DNA of 64,000 nt from contig NC_092676.1 of NCBI RefSeq assembly GCF_964355755.1, forward strand, positions 18,584,288 to 18,648,287, in the 5' to 3' direction. The DNA comes from Antedon mediterranea. Taxonomy: Eukaryota; Echinodermata; Crinoidea; Comatulida; Antedonidae. The first letter of the stretch is position 1. Each line of letters begins with the position of its first letter. A program made the position numbers and the translations under genes. Under the pieces are notes generated by a model. The model worked only from the letters and a program-made list of their open reading frames with translations. It made no database searches and had not been told where the DNA came from. Below, in pieces: positions 10,591 through 25,500 of the stretch.

Positions 10591-13500
10591 GTAAGCTATT
10601 AAAGGAAAAACAGACAATCATAAACTAACTATTCAAGAACGGATAGGGGAGAACACAAATTGCATGCACTCCTCTTTGACAACAAAAATAAAAAATTTTT
10701 CTAGATTAATTGATAAAGATAGTTAAGAATATGAAATTATCACTGTTCTCTTGAACCCTGCACCCTTCCAACTATGCTCACATAGGAACCTTTCCCTTCC
10801 CTCCCCCTGTTTCAGAATTCTTAAAATGCCTCCTTGTAATTGACTTCAACAGTAAAAGCTTTACAAGTGTAAGTAGAATAATCATGTTTTTAGGTCAAAA
10901 CTAATTCTTCCGTGGCAATCACACTGTAGATAAGGAAATGTATTACACTCAAAACCATACAAGTAATTCATTTTCTTTTAATCATCCACTATTAATTAAT
11001 CGTTGTTATTGAAACAATCCATATTACAACAAATAACAAAATTCACAGCTAAATTTAAAAAAAAGTGTATAATGATGGACCTGTAGATGTGGGCCCAAAG
11101 ATTTTCTTATTCACCTTGAATAATATACAATATCACGCAAAAAGTAATTGAAGATAATAATAAAAATTGAGTATTTTGTTCCCTTGAAAAATAATTTTTA
11201 ATTTTTTTGTTGAATAATTATGCCATTTATTATCACATAGTAGAGTTTAGTTAAAGTTTAACCAAAAATTGAATTTAAGCAAAAAATAGTCAACTTGAAA
11301 GCCAGACAATGGCTTTTTGGTTAAATTTAACCGTTTATTTTATCTGTTTATTAGTAAAATTGTTATTTTTACTGTTTTTTAACTTGATTAAAACACTAAT
11401 TCAAATTCTGATTTTGTTAATCTTCATTTTCATGTTTTTTTTGTGGGGGACAATACATTTTGTGATAGAACTTTTAACATTAAGTAAAAGTAATAGTATA
11501 CTGATTTAAAATTAACCAATCAAATAGTAAGGATATGGGTACTGGTAACATATGTAAAAATACATATGTAATTTATCGATAAAAAAACCAATTTAAATTT
11601 TTTAGTGGTCTCTAATTAGAGAGGGACATTTAATAGCATCATTCTTTAACTAGAGGAAGTCATGTATAATATTAATTAATTCAGTAGTTTAGTTTCATAA
11701 CAATACAGCTGTAAATTACTATAACTATTTAGAAGTTTAGCTCTATTATTTATAAATATTTCCGGCCATTATGTTGGAATAAAGTGTGTTATTATGAAGA
11801 GAAACAAAGCTCAAGGAGGTCACAATCTCTATTGTCCATTGTGTCATTTAAATTAGTCTAGTTTTTCATTCAGTATACTGTAGTAGACAATTTGGGACAT
11901 TTTGTACCTTAATGTATGTCCGTTTACAACCCTGTGAAGCTTCATAATAACTCTGATGAACTGTAAGTAATGATGGAAATTATTCAATGAACTGGATATG
12001 TGTACTCTCTACTGTTGTATTTTGGCAGTGACACCATCATTTTTGTGATCTCGAACATTAATGCTCTAAATTTATGAAGTAAAGTTATTATAATTGATAT
12101 TAATTAAAGATATATTGTCCCCTGAAAACATATTTGTTTAAAAATGCTTTTGTTGAATATGCAATATGTCACATCACTTATACCAATATTACTATACAAC
12201 ACAATACAAAATAATACTATAATTTAAAGCAAAAAATGGTCAAATTAACTGGAAGTCAATGGGTTTTTAGTTAGAATTTAACCGTTTATTTTGTCTTTAT
12301 TTAATATATATATTTTTTTTTTCTATGGAAGTGATTAACTTTATTAAAACTGCAAAATGGCTTATTCTATTTATTTTATCACTCTTCATTTTTCATGTTT
12401 TCGGGGTCAATACATCTTTAATGCTACAAATACATATCCACTCCTGAATTTTGATGAGATTTAATAAAGGATTTTTTAAGAACTTTAGAAAACTTTAGAA
12501 ATTTGTCATGGAAGTACCGTAGTGGTACCAGGTGTCTTCCAAGTTAAATTTGTTGTTCATCCACCTTAATTTGATCAAAGAATGTTATTTTAATCTTCTT
12601 AAGTGCTAAATGATAGTCCAAGCACCTAATAGTAACTACTTTAGTAGTAGTCTATTAGTAAAGGTTTATTCAATGTATAATTCAGTGACGGTCCACATCA
12701 CCTTTACTAGGGCCAAGCAATAAATAGCATAATATAGCAGAACCCATTCGAAACCCAACAAAGTGTCACTTTAATAGGGGTTGGTTAAAACATCCCATTC
12801 TTCATTTCACATGGATGTTGCTCCTTAACAGGGTGTCCCCTAAGTTACAGTAGGAGTCTCCCAAAGTGTCCCTTTCAAAGGATAACCACTTCGTCGAATC
12901 ATAGGGTTACCAAATCCTGACAAATACCAGACGTGTTACCAAATACCAGCATTGCCAATTCAAGTGTTTGCGATGGTTGTTTGAGGCAATATCATTTTTA
13001 ATAGTGCATTGGCAACTGCTATACTTATCATGCTCTTAATTTCTCCCACAGTTTGAGAAGCCCACCGTTGATGATTTGTTTTGTGATCTTCGTGATGGTA
13101 ACCAATTGTTGAGTCTGCTAGAGGTCCTATGTCAGAAACAATTTGTAAGTTTAACAGAATTACTGCTGCTTTTTATTATTATTATTATTATAATATTAGT
13201 TTGAAACCTCTACTTGAGCTTTAACAAGACTCCATGTTAATATAGAAGTGGGTTTTAAATGATGTAATGATACTAAGTTTTATGGACATTAGCCATTTTA
13301 AAGTCAAATAAACAATTTGAAAGCCTAGTTCAATAACAGTAATATTTATTGTAATATAAAGTAAACTCCAAAAAGAAGCTAGGAAGTTATAATTACAGTT
13401 GAATCATAATTGATCCTTATCTTTATGTAGTTTGTTTTATAAAGTTTTTCTCTTTGATAAAATGGAAAAAATAGTAAATAAATGAGACCAGTTAATTTTC

Positions 13501-16500
13501 ATTGCATAATTTATTTTGTGTTCCTTTCCACCATGTTTCTAAGATATAACACGTGACTTTGAAAAGACAAAATAATTAAAAAAAATGTTTGTTTTAAATT
13601 GGTTTTTTTTAATCAAAAATTAAAATTTCTCCAAAGTTTACACATTTTACTTTGGTAAATTGATAGTGAATATCTAAATTCTTCTATATGATTATTTTAA
13701 TTGTGAATATGGTTGTTTAATTAATGAATGATGATTTTTTATATTTTACATGGACTTTACCTTATTCGTTTTGATCCTTGTATGCACCAATGCATTTTTG
13801 GCAGTGTTTTTAAATTGATTTCCAATAAATATTGTGTATACATATTGAATGATGTTGGCATACATTGTAACTGCTGCCCTCTATCATTTCAGGCCAGAGA
13901 AAAAGGTCATATGAGAGTTCACCATCTTAATAATGTCAACAGAGCTCTACAGATTCTAGAAAGGAATAATGTAAGTTGAAGTTCTCTCTTCTTAAATTGT
14001 CATTACTTGTTTGTTGTGCCTCATATTTATTTGTTTACTAACCATTCACCTTACAATAACAGTGAATAATGCATATAGTTTGTTATTCATTCAATGTACT
14101 AATAATCAATTTGTTATGTATTGTATTTTGTACACTCTTTGTATTTAAATCCTCACATGGAATATTTTAAAGCTTGTTTTCCACTAGGTAAATTTATTCT
14201 CGCAAATTCCATAGAGCTGATTGGCTGCCTGTTCTTTTTACGTCACAAATAAACTGGTAGATGGCAATGTGAATGCATGTGGCTTAAACGGCAAATTGAA
14301 TTCTCGAAAAATGGATTCGCAAAGTCACAAGTGAAAATTGTATGTCGTGATGTAAAGTTTGTCTTTACTTGACTACGGTATTGATAATAGTAAAGTCATT
14401 ATATTTATTTAGCACTACGTAGAGCACCATGTTTGATTAATACGTATACTTATTTAGTATCTTTATTTAAAATAGTTTATTTTTATACAGATTTCTTTTT
14501 ATTAAACTTAAAAGATTGGTTCATTCATCGGTCAATTACATCAGACAGAGATAGTTGAATAGTCACTGTTTTAAGCGAGTTATTGAGATTATAGTGACTT
14601 AAACTTTTTTTGCAACAAGGTTCGAGCAGATGTTTAGTTTGTATTTTTGTATTCCAACAAATTCGTAGTGCTTGTTCATAGATTTGGCCTTCTTTATCTA
14701 CCGGAAACCATGTTTATTTAATGTGAATGCCATTTAGTGAAGTATGCCACTGATATAATTTATGAACACCAGTAACATACAAATAATGTGAGTGCGTGGT
14801 AGGAAATTCTCATTGAATTGTAACATTACGTTTGAACATATAACGAAATTTCACTTGATATAATGAAATTGCACTCGCATAACAAAATTTCACTCGTGTA
14901 TATAACAAAAGGGTTCAGGAGTAGTTTATTGAATATCATATGATCCACAATCCTCCAATCAAATAACAAGAATCTACTCGGGTTTGTTATGACTTATTTC
15001 ACTTTCAAAATTTGTTCTTATTTGTTTTATTGTATAATTTATAAATATTCTGAATCCTAACATTTTCTTGCAATCTGAAGGATGTTTCGGCTATATATAT
15101 TTCATCAGAAATACGACAAAAATACACCCATAGTGTTATTAACGACTATATTATGGTTAAAATTGCCCATGAATAGTAGCTAAATTAGGGTTTAGATGGA
15201 CAAGTGGATGAATGAGAGATTAAGGCGGATGTAATGATGGATTAGAAGTAGTAGTTTAGAGTAAAGTAGTATGACTTTAAATAGCAATGGTTGTACGGTA
15301 TGTGATTTAATAAGTTGAGACTGGAGAACTTATTCCATGATAACTTTAAATAATACTTACGCATTAGGGTGTGTGGCATATTGTAACTGTAGTATAAAAT
15401 TACATGGTGTCACTTCATTGCTTTCTCCCGCTTCCGCCACCCCGGCTATTTCACGGTAGCTATGTCGGTCTAGATTTTGTTGTCTAGGTACAGTAGGATC
15501 GCAGTAAAAAATTCCTGTACTATGGTACAGAGATTTAAAAAAATTGCTAATTTTTAGTTGTTTAAATTATACAGTAACTACAGTAGTACAATGCCCTAAT
15601 ACATGGAATTAAAAGAATGTGCCCTTGTTCTGGATTTAATTAAATAAAAACATCATCAGCTTATGTCTGGTATCTCAAGCCCCATTACTCATTTCACAAT
15701 TAATCAGTTTGTTAAACAGGTTTTAATTTTTGTATAATGCATCGCATCATGCTTGTTTCTACTGTAGGATGATAAATAAAGTCATAAAAATGTATTATTT
15801 ACCCAGATAATTACAATAAAATCCTCAACTTAGCATTCTCTTCTAATAGCTTAGTAGTGCGTGGTGAATCATGGTTTCAGTGGAATTTCGTTCTGTTAAC
15901 TGCCAGATAAGCAATGTAATGATATCATGCTTGCGAAACGTGTACTGTACTGTAGCAACAGATGTATTCAAACAAACATAAAGTAATTATTTATTATTTA
16001 TTTGAAATAAATACCTTAATTACAATAAAGAACATACAGTACAATGGATATTAATTTTGAACTGTTAAAAATGGAAGAATATTTGTGAAATTCTCCTTTA
16101 ATTAATGGCTATATACAAAAGTGCAATAGTTGATTCATGATATGTCTCTTTTTTTAATTTAAAAAAAAAATATACTCATTTTAGTAAAAAAAGAGAAACT
16201 TATGTATATAAATTTGAACTGAACAGGAATGTTGTAAAAATGTAAAAAAAATAAGCTTTTCTATTAATGACTATTGTAGAAAAGTGCAATAGTTGAAACT
16301 TATATTTTAAAAATAATTTAGGATTTCTTATGAAATATAATTTAACTGTATTTATAATAATTTTGTAGTTTACAATACAATTTTATTTATTTTCAAATTT
16401 TAGTTTTCAGTAAATTATACTAATGTTTAAAAATTCAAAATTAAAGTTGTAAAGAAGATAATAATTTTGTTTTTCTGAAAGTGTAGGAGGAGGAGGATAT

Positions 16501-19500
16501 TATGTAAAAACTACATTGAAAGAAGGGATGTCAGAGTTCCTCATGACTATTCATAAGGGACCACCTCAGCATATCACCTTACCAGTATCGTTAGGTTCTT
16601 ATTAAAATCTAGATTAAATCACTTCCGCACGTTGATGATTACGTACTGTGACTTGTATGCAAGCACCTTACATCTTACATGTTGCTTTTTTAGTTTGTAT
16701 ACAGAAAAACAATAATCAAAAAGGTGAAAATAATAAATTAACAGTCGAGATCAAAATGAACGTCTGCAGGTTAAGAAAGTGCGTTCGTATATTTCCGAGT
16801 ATAATCAAAAAGACTTTGGTAAACCAATTATTGTAATCCATGTATAATTTCACCCTCTAATTTGGCCAAATTTTCTTTCAAGGCGTGACTGAGTGGTTTA
16901 AATAGTGAATAAAATAGTGAAACCATATTCCATAATATTGGCAAGGGTTTGAGGCTCACTCACACATTGTTCTGATGGTAAAACAAGTCTTCTCATTAAA
17001 CTGTAATAATAGTAAAAATGTTTTTAATTCTGGAAGCAGTGCATAGTTTTTGAATTGTACAAGTATGTGATTCTGTTTCTGCCTCAACACATTTTAAACT
17101 TAAAACAAGAGTCTTGTGTGACTAAATGCTTTTAAATTTACTATTATTGATAAAAACAAAAAGACTGTTTTTCACTTCTGTCTGTACAGTTTTAATAAAT
17201 TACCAAACTCACATTTTATTTTGACAAAAACAGTAAGCAATGCTTAGACGCGAGGAATGCATGTCTCTAACCAACATTTTGTGAATATGGTGGTCACTAA
17301 ACTGGCTAAAGTTTAATATAATAGCATGTTATATGCATAGTAGTTGTAATCTTGATGTCGGTCGGCATGATAAAAAATAACATTTTATCATTCTATATGC
17401 ACAAATTTGCTTTCATCTAATATAAAAAACATACTATAGGTATTTGAGTACATTCCAAAACAGTAAATATTTTGTTTATAAACACAAACATAATGAGAAA
17501 AAAATACCTGAACGCCATTAGATGCCAATAAGTAGCTAATTTCAAAGACTCTCTAGAGACATATAGAAAGAAAAATATGTGGTTGTAAAATTTAAGTAAT
17601 GTTTTTGTTGTTGTTGGTACTGAATGTGCAAATATTGTAAATGACATAATAATTATAGTCAAAATGCACTGCAAAACAAAACATGATTTCTTTCACTATT
17701 TTAATGTGCGGCTGAGGAATAAATGTTGTATGTCAGTTGTATCATTGTGGCATAATACCACTGAATATTGTCAAATACCGTAAACGGTGCATCAAATACG
17801 AGACACAGTTAAATAAGCTGTGCAGTCTAAGTAATAACATTCACAGGCAAATTAGCGGTTCAGTCAAATAAATGGTGGAGTACACAGTTAATAAGCGGTG
17901 CCATCAAATACAAAACGAAGTCAAATAAGTGGCACAGTATAATTTAAGTAAAATTGTTCCACTTTTTGTTCATTCTTCTCCCCTAAGGGTCACGTCATGT
18001 CAGCTCTCTCATCTGTCCACCACACAGTGACTGTGGATGAACTAGTACACGAGGGTAACCCTCTACTCATCTTAAAAAGATGTACTAGCTTCTTTTAAAG
18101 TGCACACAAGCATGTGCACTAGACCTACAGTACGATTTTATAGTCCTTATTTCAGAAAACTTGTTCAACCACCAGAACCATGGAGCGAGTAAATCTCGAA
18201 CCCTTGCCGATGTTATAGCTATAGATACGGTTCCACTGTCTTAACCGCTCAGACAATAAACGGTGCAATCATATAAGAGGCGCAATGAAATAAGCAATAC
18301 AATAATCTGCATAGATTACAAATAAGTAAACACTAAAATGTTTCAACAGAAATATTAAAAAAAATAAGTAGCACATTCTTCATCTGGCCTTTAGCAACCA
18401 TCAATAAAAATGCTTTTGTTATTGTGGGACGATTTTTACTGTTATCTAGACAATGCAGGTTCAGATGTAAGATGATGTAAAGTAAAACTGATGCTGCAAT
18501 GTTAGCTACTCTGCATTGATAATTGAAGGTATGGTCGTTAAGAAGGTAAGAGGCAAGATAGCAAAGAATTCCTTGATTAATCACCAACTTAAAGGAAAAA
18601 TAATTAGGGTTAAAGGTTGTCCAGCCAGTATGTATTTTTGGTGTTAACCTTTTTGTAAAATGTTATGAGGTTGTTATTATAATGGGATAGATATTATATT
18701 GCTTACGGCAGTTACAGTGATGATAAAATGCATGGTATGATATCATTTATTGTTGTTAAGGTAACATGTAGTTGCTATGGTGATATATGTAGTAATACAG
18801 ATATAAAATTAAATGGAGAAATAAGCATTTTGCACAATAAAAATATTTATTATAGTAATCATAATTCAGGTTTGTATGATAAAATTAGCATTCAGCTTTA
18901 AAAGACCAATTATTTTCATTGTCCATATATTTAGTTCATAATAAAAAAAGCATTTTAACTAGTCATTAAACTGTTCGAAATAAATACTGCAAATTAAATA
19001 GGTAAAACAATTAATTATGACAATAATACATTTTCAGTGCTAGATTTTGGGGTTTTTTGTGGGTGGGGTGAGGTGGCTGTATTTAGTTAAATTATCTTTT
19101 AAACCCATTATACCTACATAGGTACATCCCTTTCCTTCGTGTTTTGTAACTTTTCCCTACCATAATAATCAAATTTAAATAAACAAACTTTTTAATTTAT
19201 TTAATTTCTAATCTTGAATTTTATAGTTCTTCATAGTAAAGTTAATATTATTAATTTTTTGTGGTTATAGCTGCACCCTCACCCCTGTCAACTTTCTGGA
19301 TTTGCCTTTCATTATGTTAGAATTAGAAAATGAACTTTATTGTATTGAAGAGAAGTATCATTAGTACGTCTTAAGCATCGTCATTGTTGATCATGTAGGA
19401 AAATAAAATTAGTGATTATGAAGGCTACTTTAGACGTGAAGAAGACGACAATATACACACTATTTACATCAGCAAAATATGCATGATCAGTACTTGGATG

Positions 19501-22500
19501 TGAAGAAGACAATGTGTGCCCTTCAACATGATATATTATTTTATTGTACTGTATGTATACAAGACGTGATTGCTTTTCTTGTTTGTGTTGTTGATTATAA
19601 TGCTGTAGACACGTTAGATTTGTTTACGTACAGTACAGTACATTACAGACTTTATTGAAATTACAGGTAATTATATTTCTAATTGTGAACTGTAATATCA
19701 TTTATTGTTCTTTATAACTATGCTGTATTTATAGTACTCTACATCAGTCTATCAGTTTATTGAAAGTGTTGACATATTGCGTATTGATTATTCTCATTTT
19801 TCATCAACTTTTTGTGAGGCGTAAAATGGAATTCTGGAATGTTTCATTTGCATAAATAATATTCGCTAGTGGAAAACAGGCTTTGCATATCTATCATACT
19901 TTGTCTAAATAGTAATAATATATTATACTCTTTATTTAAAATAACCAATAAAAATTTGTTAATTCATAGTTTTCAAATTCACTTTTCTACATTGCAAGAT
20001 GATTTTGTAAACAATTGTCGTGTTATGATGTCATACGTCTACTCGTACTCATGTCAGAGAGTGAACTGCAAAATTCCACTGAACACGTTCTCAAATTTGG
20101 CAGTAGAAGTGTCAGACGTGAAAATCTAAAAGTCCCTACTGTATAATACATTTTGAGACTGAAACTAGAGAAAAATGAGCAAAATATTGATACCCTACTG
20201 GTTCTATTGTGATGTTTTATTAATTTTTTTTTTATTATGGAGTACTGCAACTGATTAATCTTAACTTATCATATACTATCGTATAATGATAATTTCAAAC
20301 ACTTGACTAGACTAGCTGATTCCAACGATGAAATCTAAAACTAATGAGCCGATTTCAAAGAAGCAGAATGAGAAAATTTCTTTCTTATCCGGAGGTGCTT
20401 GTTGATTTGGATAAAGATTCAAAAACATAGCAGTGTTCTATAAATAAACTAGTGAAATGATCAAAGCTATTAAAGATATTAAATATTAGGTAACGTTGTG
20501 TTGTTAGAGCTAAGTATTATATCATACTGTATGTATTATAAAATGTCAAATTTTGACCAATCATTTTTTGTATTGTTTGTTTAGTAATTCTGTGACATTG
20601 TATATTAAATGAAATAAATGTTTGGGAATAAAATTAAAGTTCAGAAACGTCAACAAAATTTAAATAACTGGTTGCATGGGGTTCATGAAAAATGTCCAGT
20701 CAACTGCATCATTAAAATTAAATTTAGATTAATAAAATCAGATTTTGAATAAGCCATTTTGTAGTTTTAATAAAGTTAATCGCTGCCAAGGAAGAGAAAA
20801 ACTTTACCAAAAATAAAACTATTTATTTGTTAAACATTTCAAGATGTTTTTTTTACATTATTACTTGTTTTTTTTAGGTGTACTATATGCATGTCCATTA
20901 AAAATTGTTTAATTAAATCATTTAATTAATTGATTTTTGTGTTAATAATTTGTGTTTCTCTTTTTTAAAATGTTTTATTCACAGATAATATTTAATTTGT
21001 ATTTGTTTTTTGTTAATAATTTTGTCATGTTTAAAATGTTTATTATTTTGTCATATTATACAGTAAAGTCTATAAAAATTCAACATTATTGGATAGAATA
21101 CCTCCATAAAATAAACATGTTCCATTTTAGAAAAATTTACTATAATAAATAAAGGACGTTTTTGTCTACCACAATGAATCAATGACTAGAATGATCATTT
21201 CATGGATTTTGACCAAATTTATAGAATTTTATTTTTAGGCCCATTGTATCAATCAGCAGTACAATAAATATAACGATAATCAATGTTTTACAGACAAATA
21301 TAATTTTATATTTCAATTCAATTTGGGCGAAATCCATGATTGTGGCGATTTAAATCAGATCATCATTTTGATTTGCGGGGGAATTATTCTAGTCTCATTC
21401 ATTTTTATAAATGAGATGGTCTTAAGCTCTGCCTACACTATCAAACTAGTTTGACAAAATGTGATATGAAATATGATGGTGATGTCATCGTTTCCATATC
21501 GGGGCACATCACATTTTTGTTGTCACAAAAGTTTGATAGTGTTAGCTTTAGTAGAATTATAACTGTGATTTATTTTAGAAAACAATAATATTATTACCAT
21601 TTTACTAACCATGTTTTTTTTTACTTTCATGTTCCTAAGCTTACAAGTATGTTTTTTCATCTGCACTGTCATTATATGATTGATGTTGGCCAATTTTACT
21701 TCATTGTGTTGTTGTCGTTGTTATCGTTGTTCACTTGATAATTTTAACCAGTTTCCATCTAACCAGCTTATTATCTTAACTTCTTAATTAAAATCCAACA
21801 TCATCATATCATGATTACATACTTACTTAAAATAACCTAAGTATAAGATAAGAAACCGGTTTTGAATAAAGACGGTCAGAATGGCAGTGTTTATACTTGA
21901 GTAATATGCTAGGAAAGTGCCTGACCGCTCTGGTTTGCACACATTTACCCATCACATCGATACTCTTGCAACATGCCTGGCGTAGGATTTTGCAGGCATT
22001 GTTTAGACTTTAGCTAGGTGAGATATGCCTGGAGAGATATGCCTGGAGAGTTGCCTACGTATGTCTTTATTTGGAACCCGTTTCTTATGTTATTAACATT
22101 TCACAATACATTTTGTTTCAATATACGAATGTAGTATCATAGTTTCACTAACATTAATTCAGCAAAAATACATAAAAAAAATTGTGGCATGCCTTAAATC
22201 TTTCAATCATAATAATCATCACTCACTTTGTGGAAAAATTGATTACAAGTTCTAATGTTGAATAGAAAATGTCAGTATTTTTTTTACGCATCACGTCAAC
22301 ACACGCATCACGTCAAAATATGCATCACGTCAACATATCAATACTGTATATCATATATTCGATAGTTTATAGCTAAAGGTAATATTCTTCACAATGGGAA
22401 TTTCTTGGTGTGGGCCGTAGATTGATTAAAAAAATATAATTTACTGTGTTTTGTACCAGAAGATTCCTATAAATTTATGCCAAATCATATTTTTGCTTGA

Positions 22501-25500
22501 ATCATATCCAATTCCGAACATATGTAATTGTGGCCAAATGTTAATGTTAACCCTATAACCATTATCAGAATAGAAATAAATTATCAAAGATACAGGTTGG
22601 AAGAAAAAAATAGGAAAATTCTGTAATATATTGTCACACATGTGACCACTGTACCAATTGCCAAGCATACAGTACATAGAGTCGGGTGAAAAGGATTACT
22701 TCAACCTTTAGGTGCTTTGCTCTGAATTATTTATTATTTTTTTCGCGTACGTAGTAATCCATAATGACTGAGAGAGGCTATATATATATATACCATCGTT
22801 ACTATCTCCTCCATACATAGTAATCCAACTCGCATGACATATATGTAATCATTGTTGATCTTCAATCAACATATAATTGCAATGATGTAGCTACGAAAAG
22901 CTAATGGTGAATGATTTATTTAAACAGTGCATTAATTGGTTCTTGAGACTAGGTTAAAGGCCATTTAACCGGAAAATTCAGGCTAGATATTAACCATCAA
23001 CCTTTGTACATATGACATAAAACATTAATAAAAGTCTCATGAATTAATTACAATAAAACATACAAAAGTATAGAAGTAGTGCTATTGTCGTTATCATAAT
23101 ATACAGTACATGTATTTCACAATAAATTACCAACATTTAGGCTTGCTAGATATTAACCATGTCAATCTCTGTATGTATTACATAAACATTAATAACATTT
23201 TCATGAATTAATTAAACATACAGGTACAAAGTATACTGTAGTGCTATTGTCATCAATATACCTTACATTCATAATTTACTTTAACAACATTTAAGGGAGA
23301 TGTTAACCATATCATCCTCTTTACATATTACATAAAACATTCATAAAATTGTCATGAATTATTAAATTAAAATATACAAAAGTATAGAAGTAGTTATCAT
23401 AATATAGGCCTACAGTATTTCATTATACATTACCAAAATTTAAGCTTAATACTAACCATGTCAACCTCTAATATTACATAAAACATTAAAATAATTGTCA
23501 TGAATTAATTAAAACACTGTATACTGTGCACTGTGATCAAAATGTAATTATATAATATACATTACTTCATAAAATACAGTATTTACTAAAATGTACTAGA
23601 TATTAACTTATTTCTGTGTGTGTACGTATGTGATTAAAACATGCATTTAAAAGTTGAGTTACAGTATCATCCTAATCATCCTACAGTATTTCATAGCTAC
23701 ACAACCTCTGTACCTATGTACATTCTGTTTTGATATTGTCGCAGAATCAAACAATGCATTTAAAAATAGAGTTATCAATGTAATCATATTTATTTCATAA
23801 TATTTACTAACCATAGCAAAAAATGAATGCTCTGTATTTTAAGCCATGGCTCATATCATATTTCCGATAGGTTAAATATTTGAATACTGCTCATTCTTTT
23901 TTTTTAGGCCTGGTGTTTTTCCAAATTCTTCACTGCTACATGTAGTATCTGCCTATTTTACCCACCCTAGAAAGACTCTAGAAATATCTTGGATTAAATA
24001 CACTCACTGATTCATTTAATCAATCATCTTCTCCTAATCATTTTCAATTACTTATTGTCGTAGTATTAATTTATTCATTCAATCACTTACCACTTTACTC
24101 TCAATTCTATTTTCGAAATAATTTAAAGATGACATACAACATTGATGAAAGTTAGCTTGCTACTATACTATATCACTCGCACACTCTGATACTAATTATT
24201 TTATTCATTGAATCACAAACTTACATTTTCCTTTGACCCATAGAATGTGAAAAAAAATTAATTTCAGTAAAATGACAAAAATGATCACCTATAATTCGTC
24301 AAAGTGACGAATTAAATTCTAGTTTCAGATTGCATTATTTTTAAGAATTTAAGAATAACAATTTTATTCTTCACAAAATGACTCAAAAGCAAATCAAGGT
24401 CTCACCTAAATCTCTGTCTACACTATCGAACTAGTTTGACAAAAAAAGTGCCCAAATATGGTAGTGATATGCTTAAATATGGAAGTAATATGCCATCATC
24501 ATGTCCATATATGGGCACATCACAAAATTAACAGTATATGATTAAAATAAGAGGAGCAACATTCCAAAAAAGCGAAGCTTGTATAGGGCAGCCCATAAAA
24601 ACTGAAAAAAAAAAAAAACAGGACAACACAGGAATCGGAAAAAGGACAAAAACAGTAATGAAGACTTTTAGTTTCAGAGTACCGAAAAATGCTAAATATA
24701 AGAGTACAATATTACAGTAGTAAACACATTTACAGCCTATTTTCAATCAAATATTTCCAATTAATTATTATAATATTCTGTCGTTTTCACTCATTACATA
24801 ATGAATAGAGAATCAATTATAGATGTCTTAGTTCAAGGATTTTAATATAAACACTATTGAAGAAAGCCAACATAACTTTGGAATACCATCAATCACTGCT
24901 GATTAACCTGCATGCTTGTTTATTATACAAAGCTAAACTTTATTTCCATAATGAAGATGTTAGACATATCTCAATTATTACTAGCGCACCATATAATATC
25001 TAGTAGAATTGCAATGAACCAGCGATATGGCATAATGGTATGGGTTAGGACTAGCATGTGAGGGACATGGGTTCGAGAACTTCTGCCATATTGCTTGTAT
25101 CTTTCGGCAAGATGCTTCATTCTCATTTCCTCATCCTTTAGATAGGACGTAAAGCTGTTGGTCTTATGTATACAATGCACAAGTACGTTATGTACTGTAA
25201 ATTATCATATTGAAAATAGAAGCGCTTCGTCTCCCGGTGAGCTATTGGTCTATAAAGGGCCTTACCCAAGTAATACATTTACAATACACGCATACCATGT
25301 TGCCTCAAAATGTGCCTCTCAATTATAATAAAATATAAATAACATTGTAATAATTTCATTATAGAATACTAGCCTGTCAGATAAAGACCAAACTAAATTA
25401 GCGACTGTGATTTTACGACTGAATGACAACAATAAGGCACTTGTGTCCAATCACATAATTATTCATGTAATCCATTTCAGTAATTACTACACATTATTTA

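Noticed and set aside
10529-13970. Assignment to a spectrin, alpha-actinin or MACF/dystonin gene because of the CH1 domain
   Set aside because: Exon sizes and later blocks ([28 protein letters not shown]) are specific to dystrophin/utrophin.
24528-24746. Opposed frames of 60-72 codons
   Set aside because: A-rich and T-rich complements of each other with no recognised motif.
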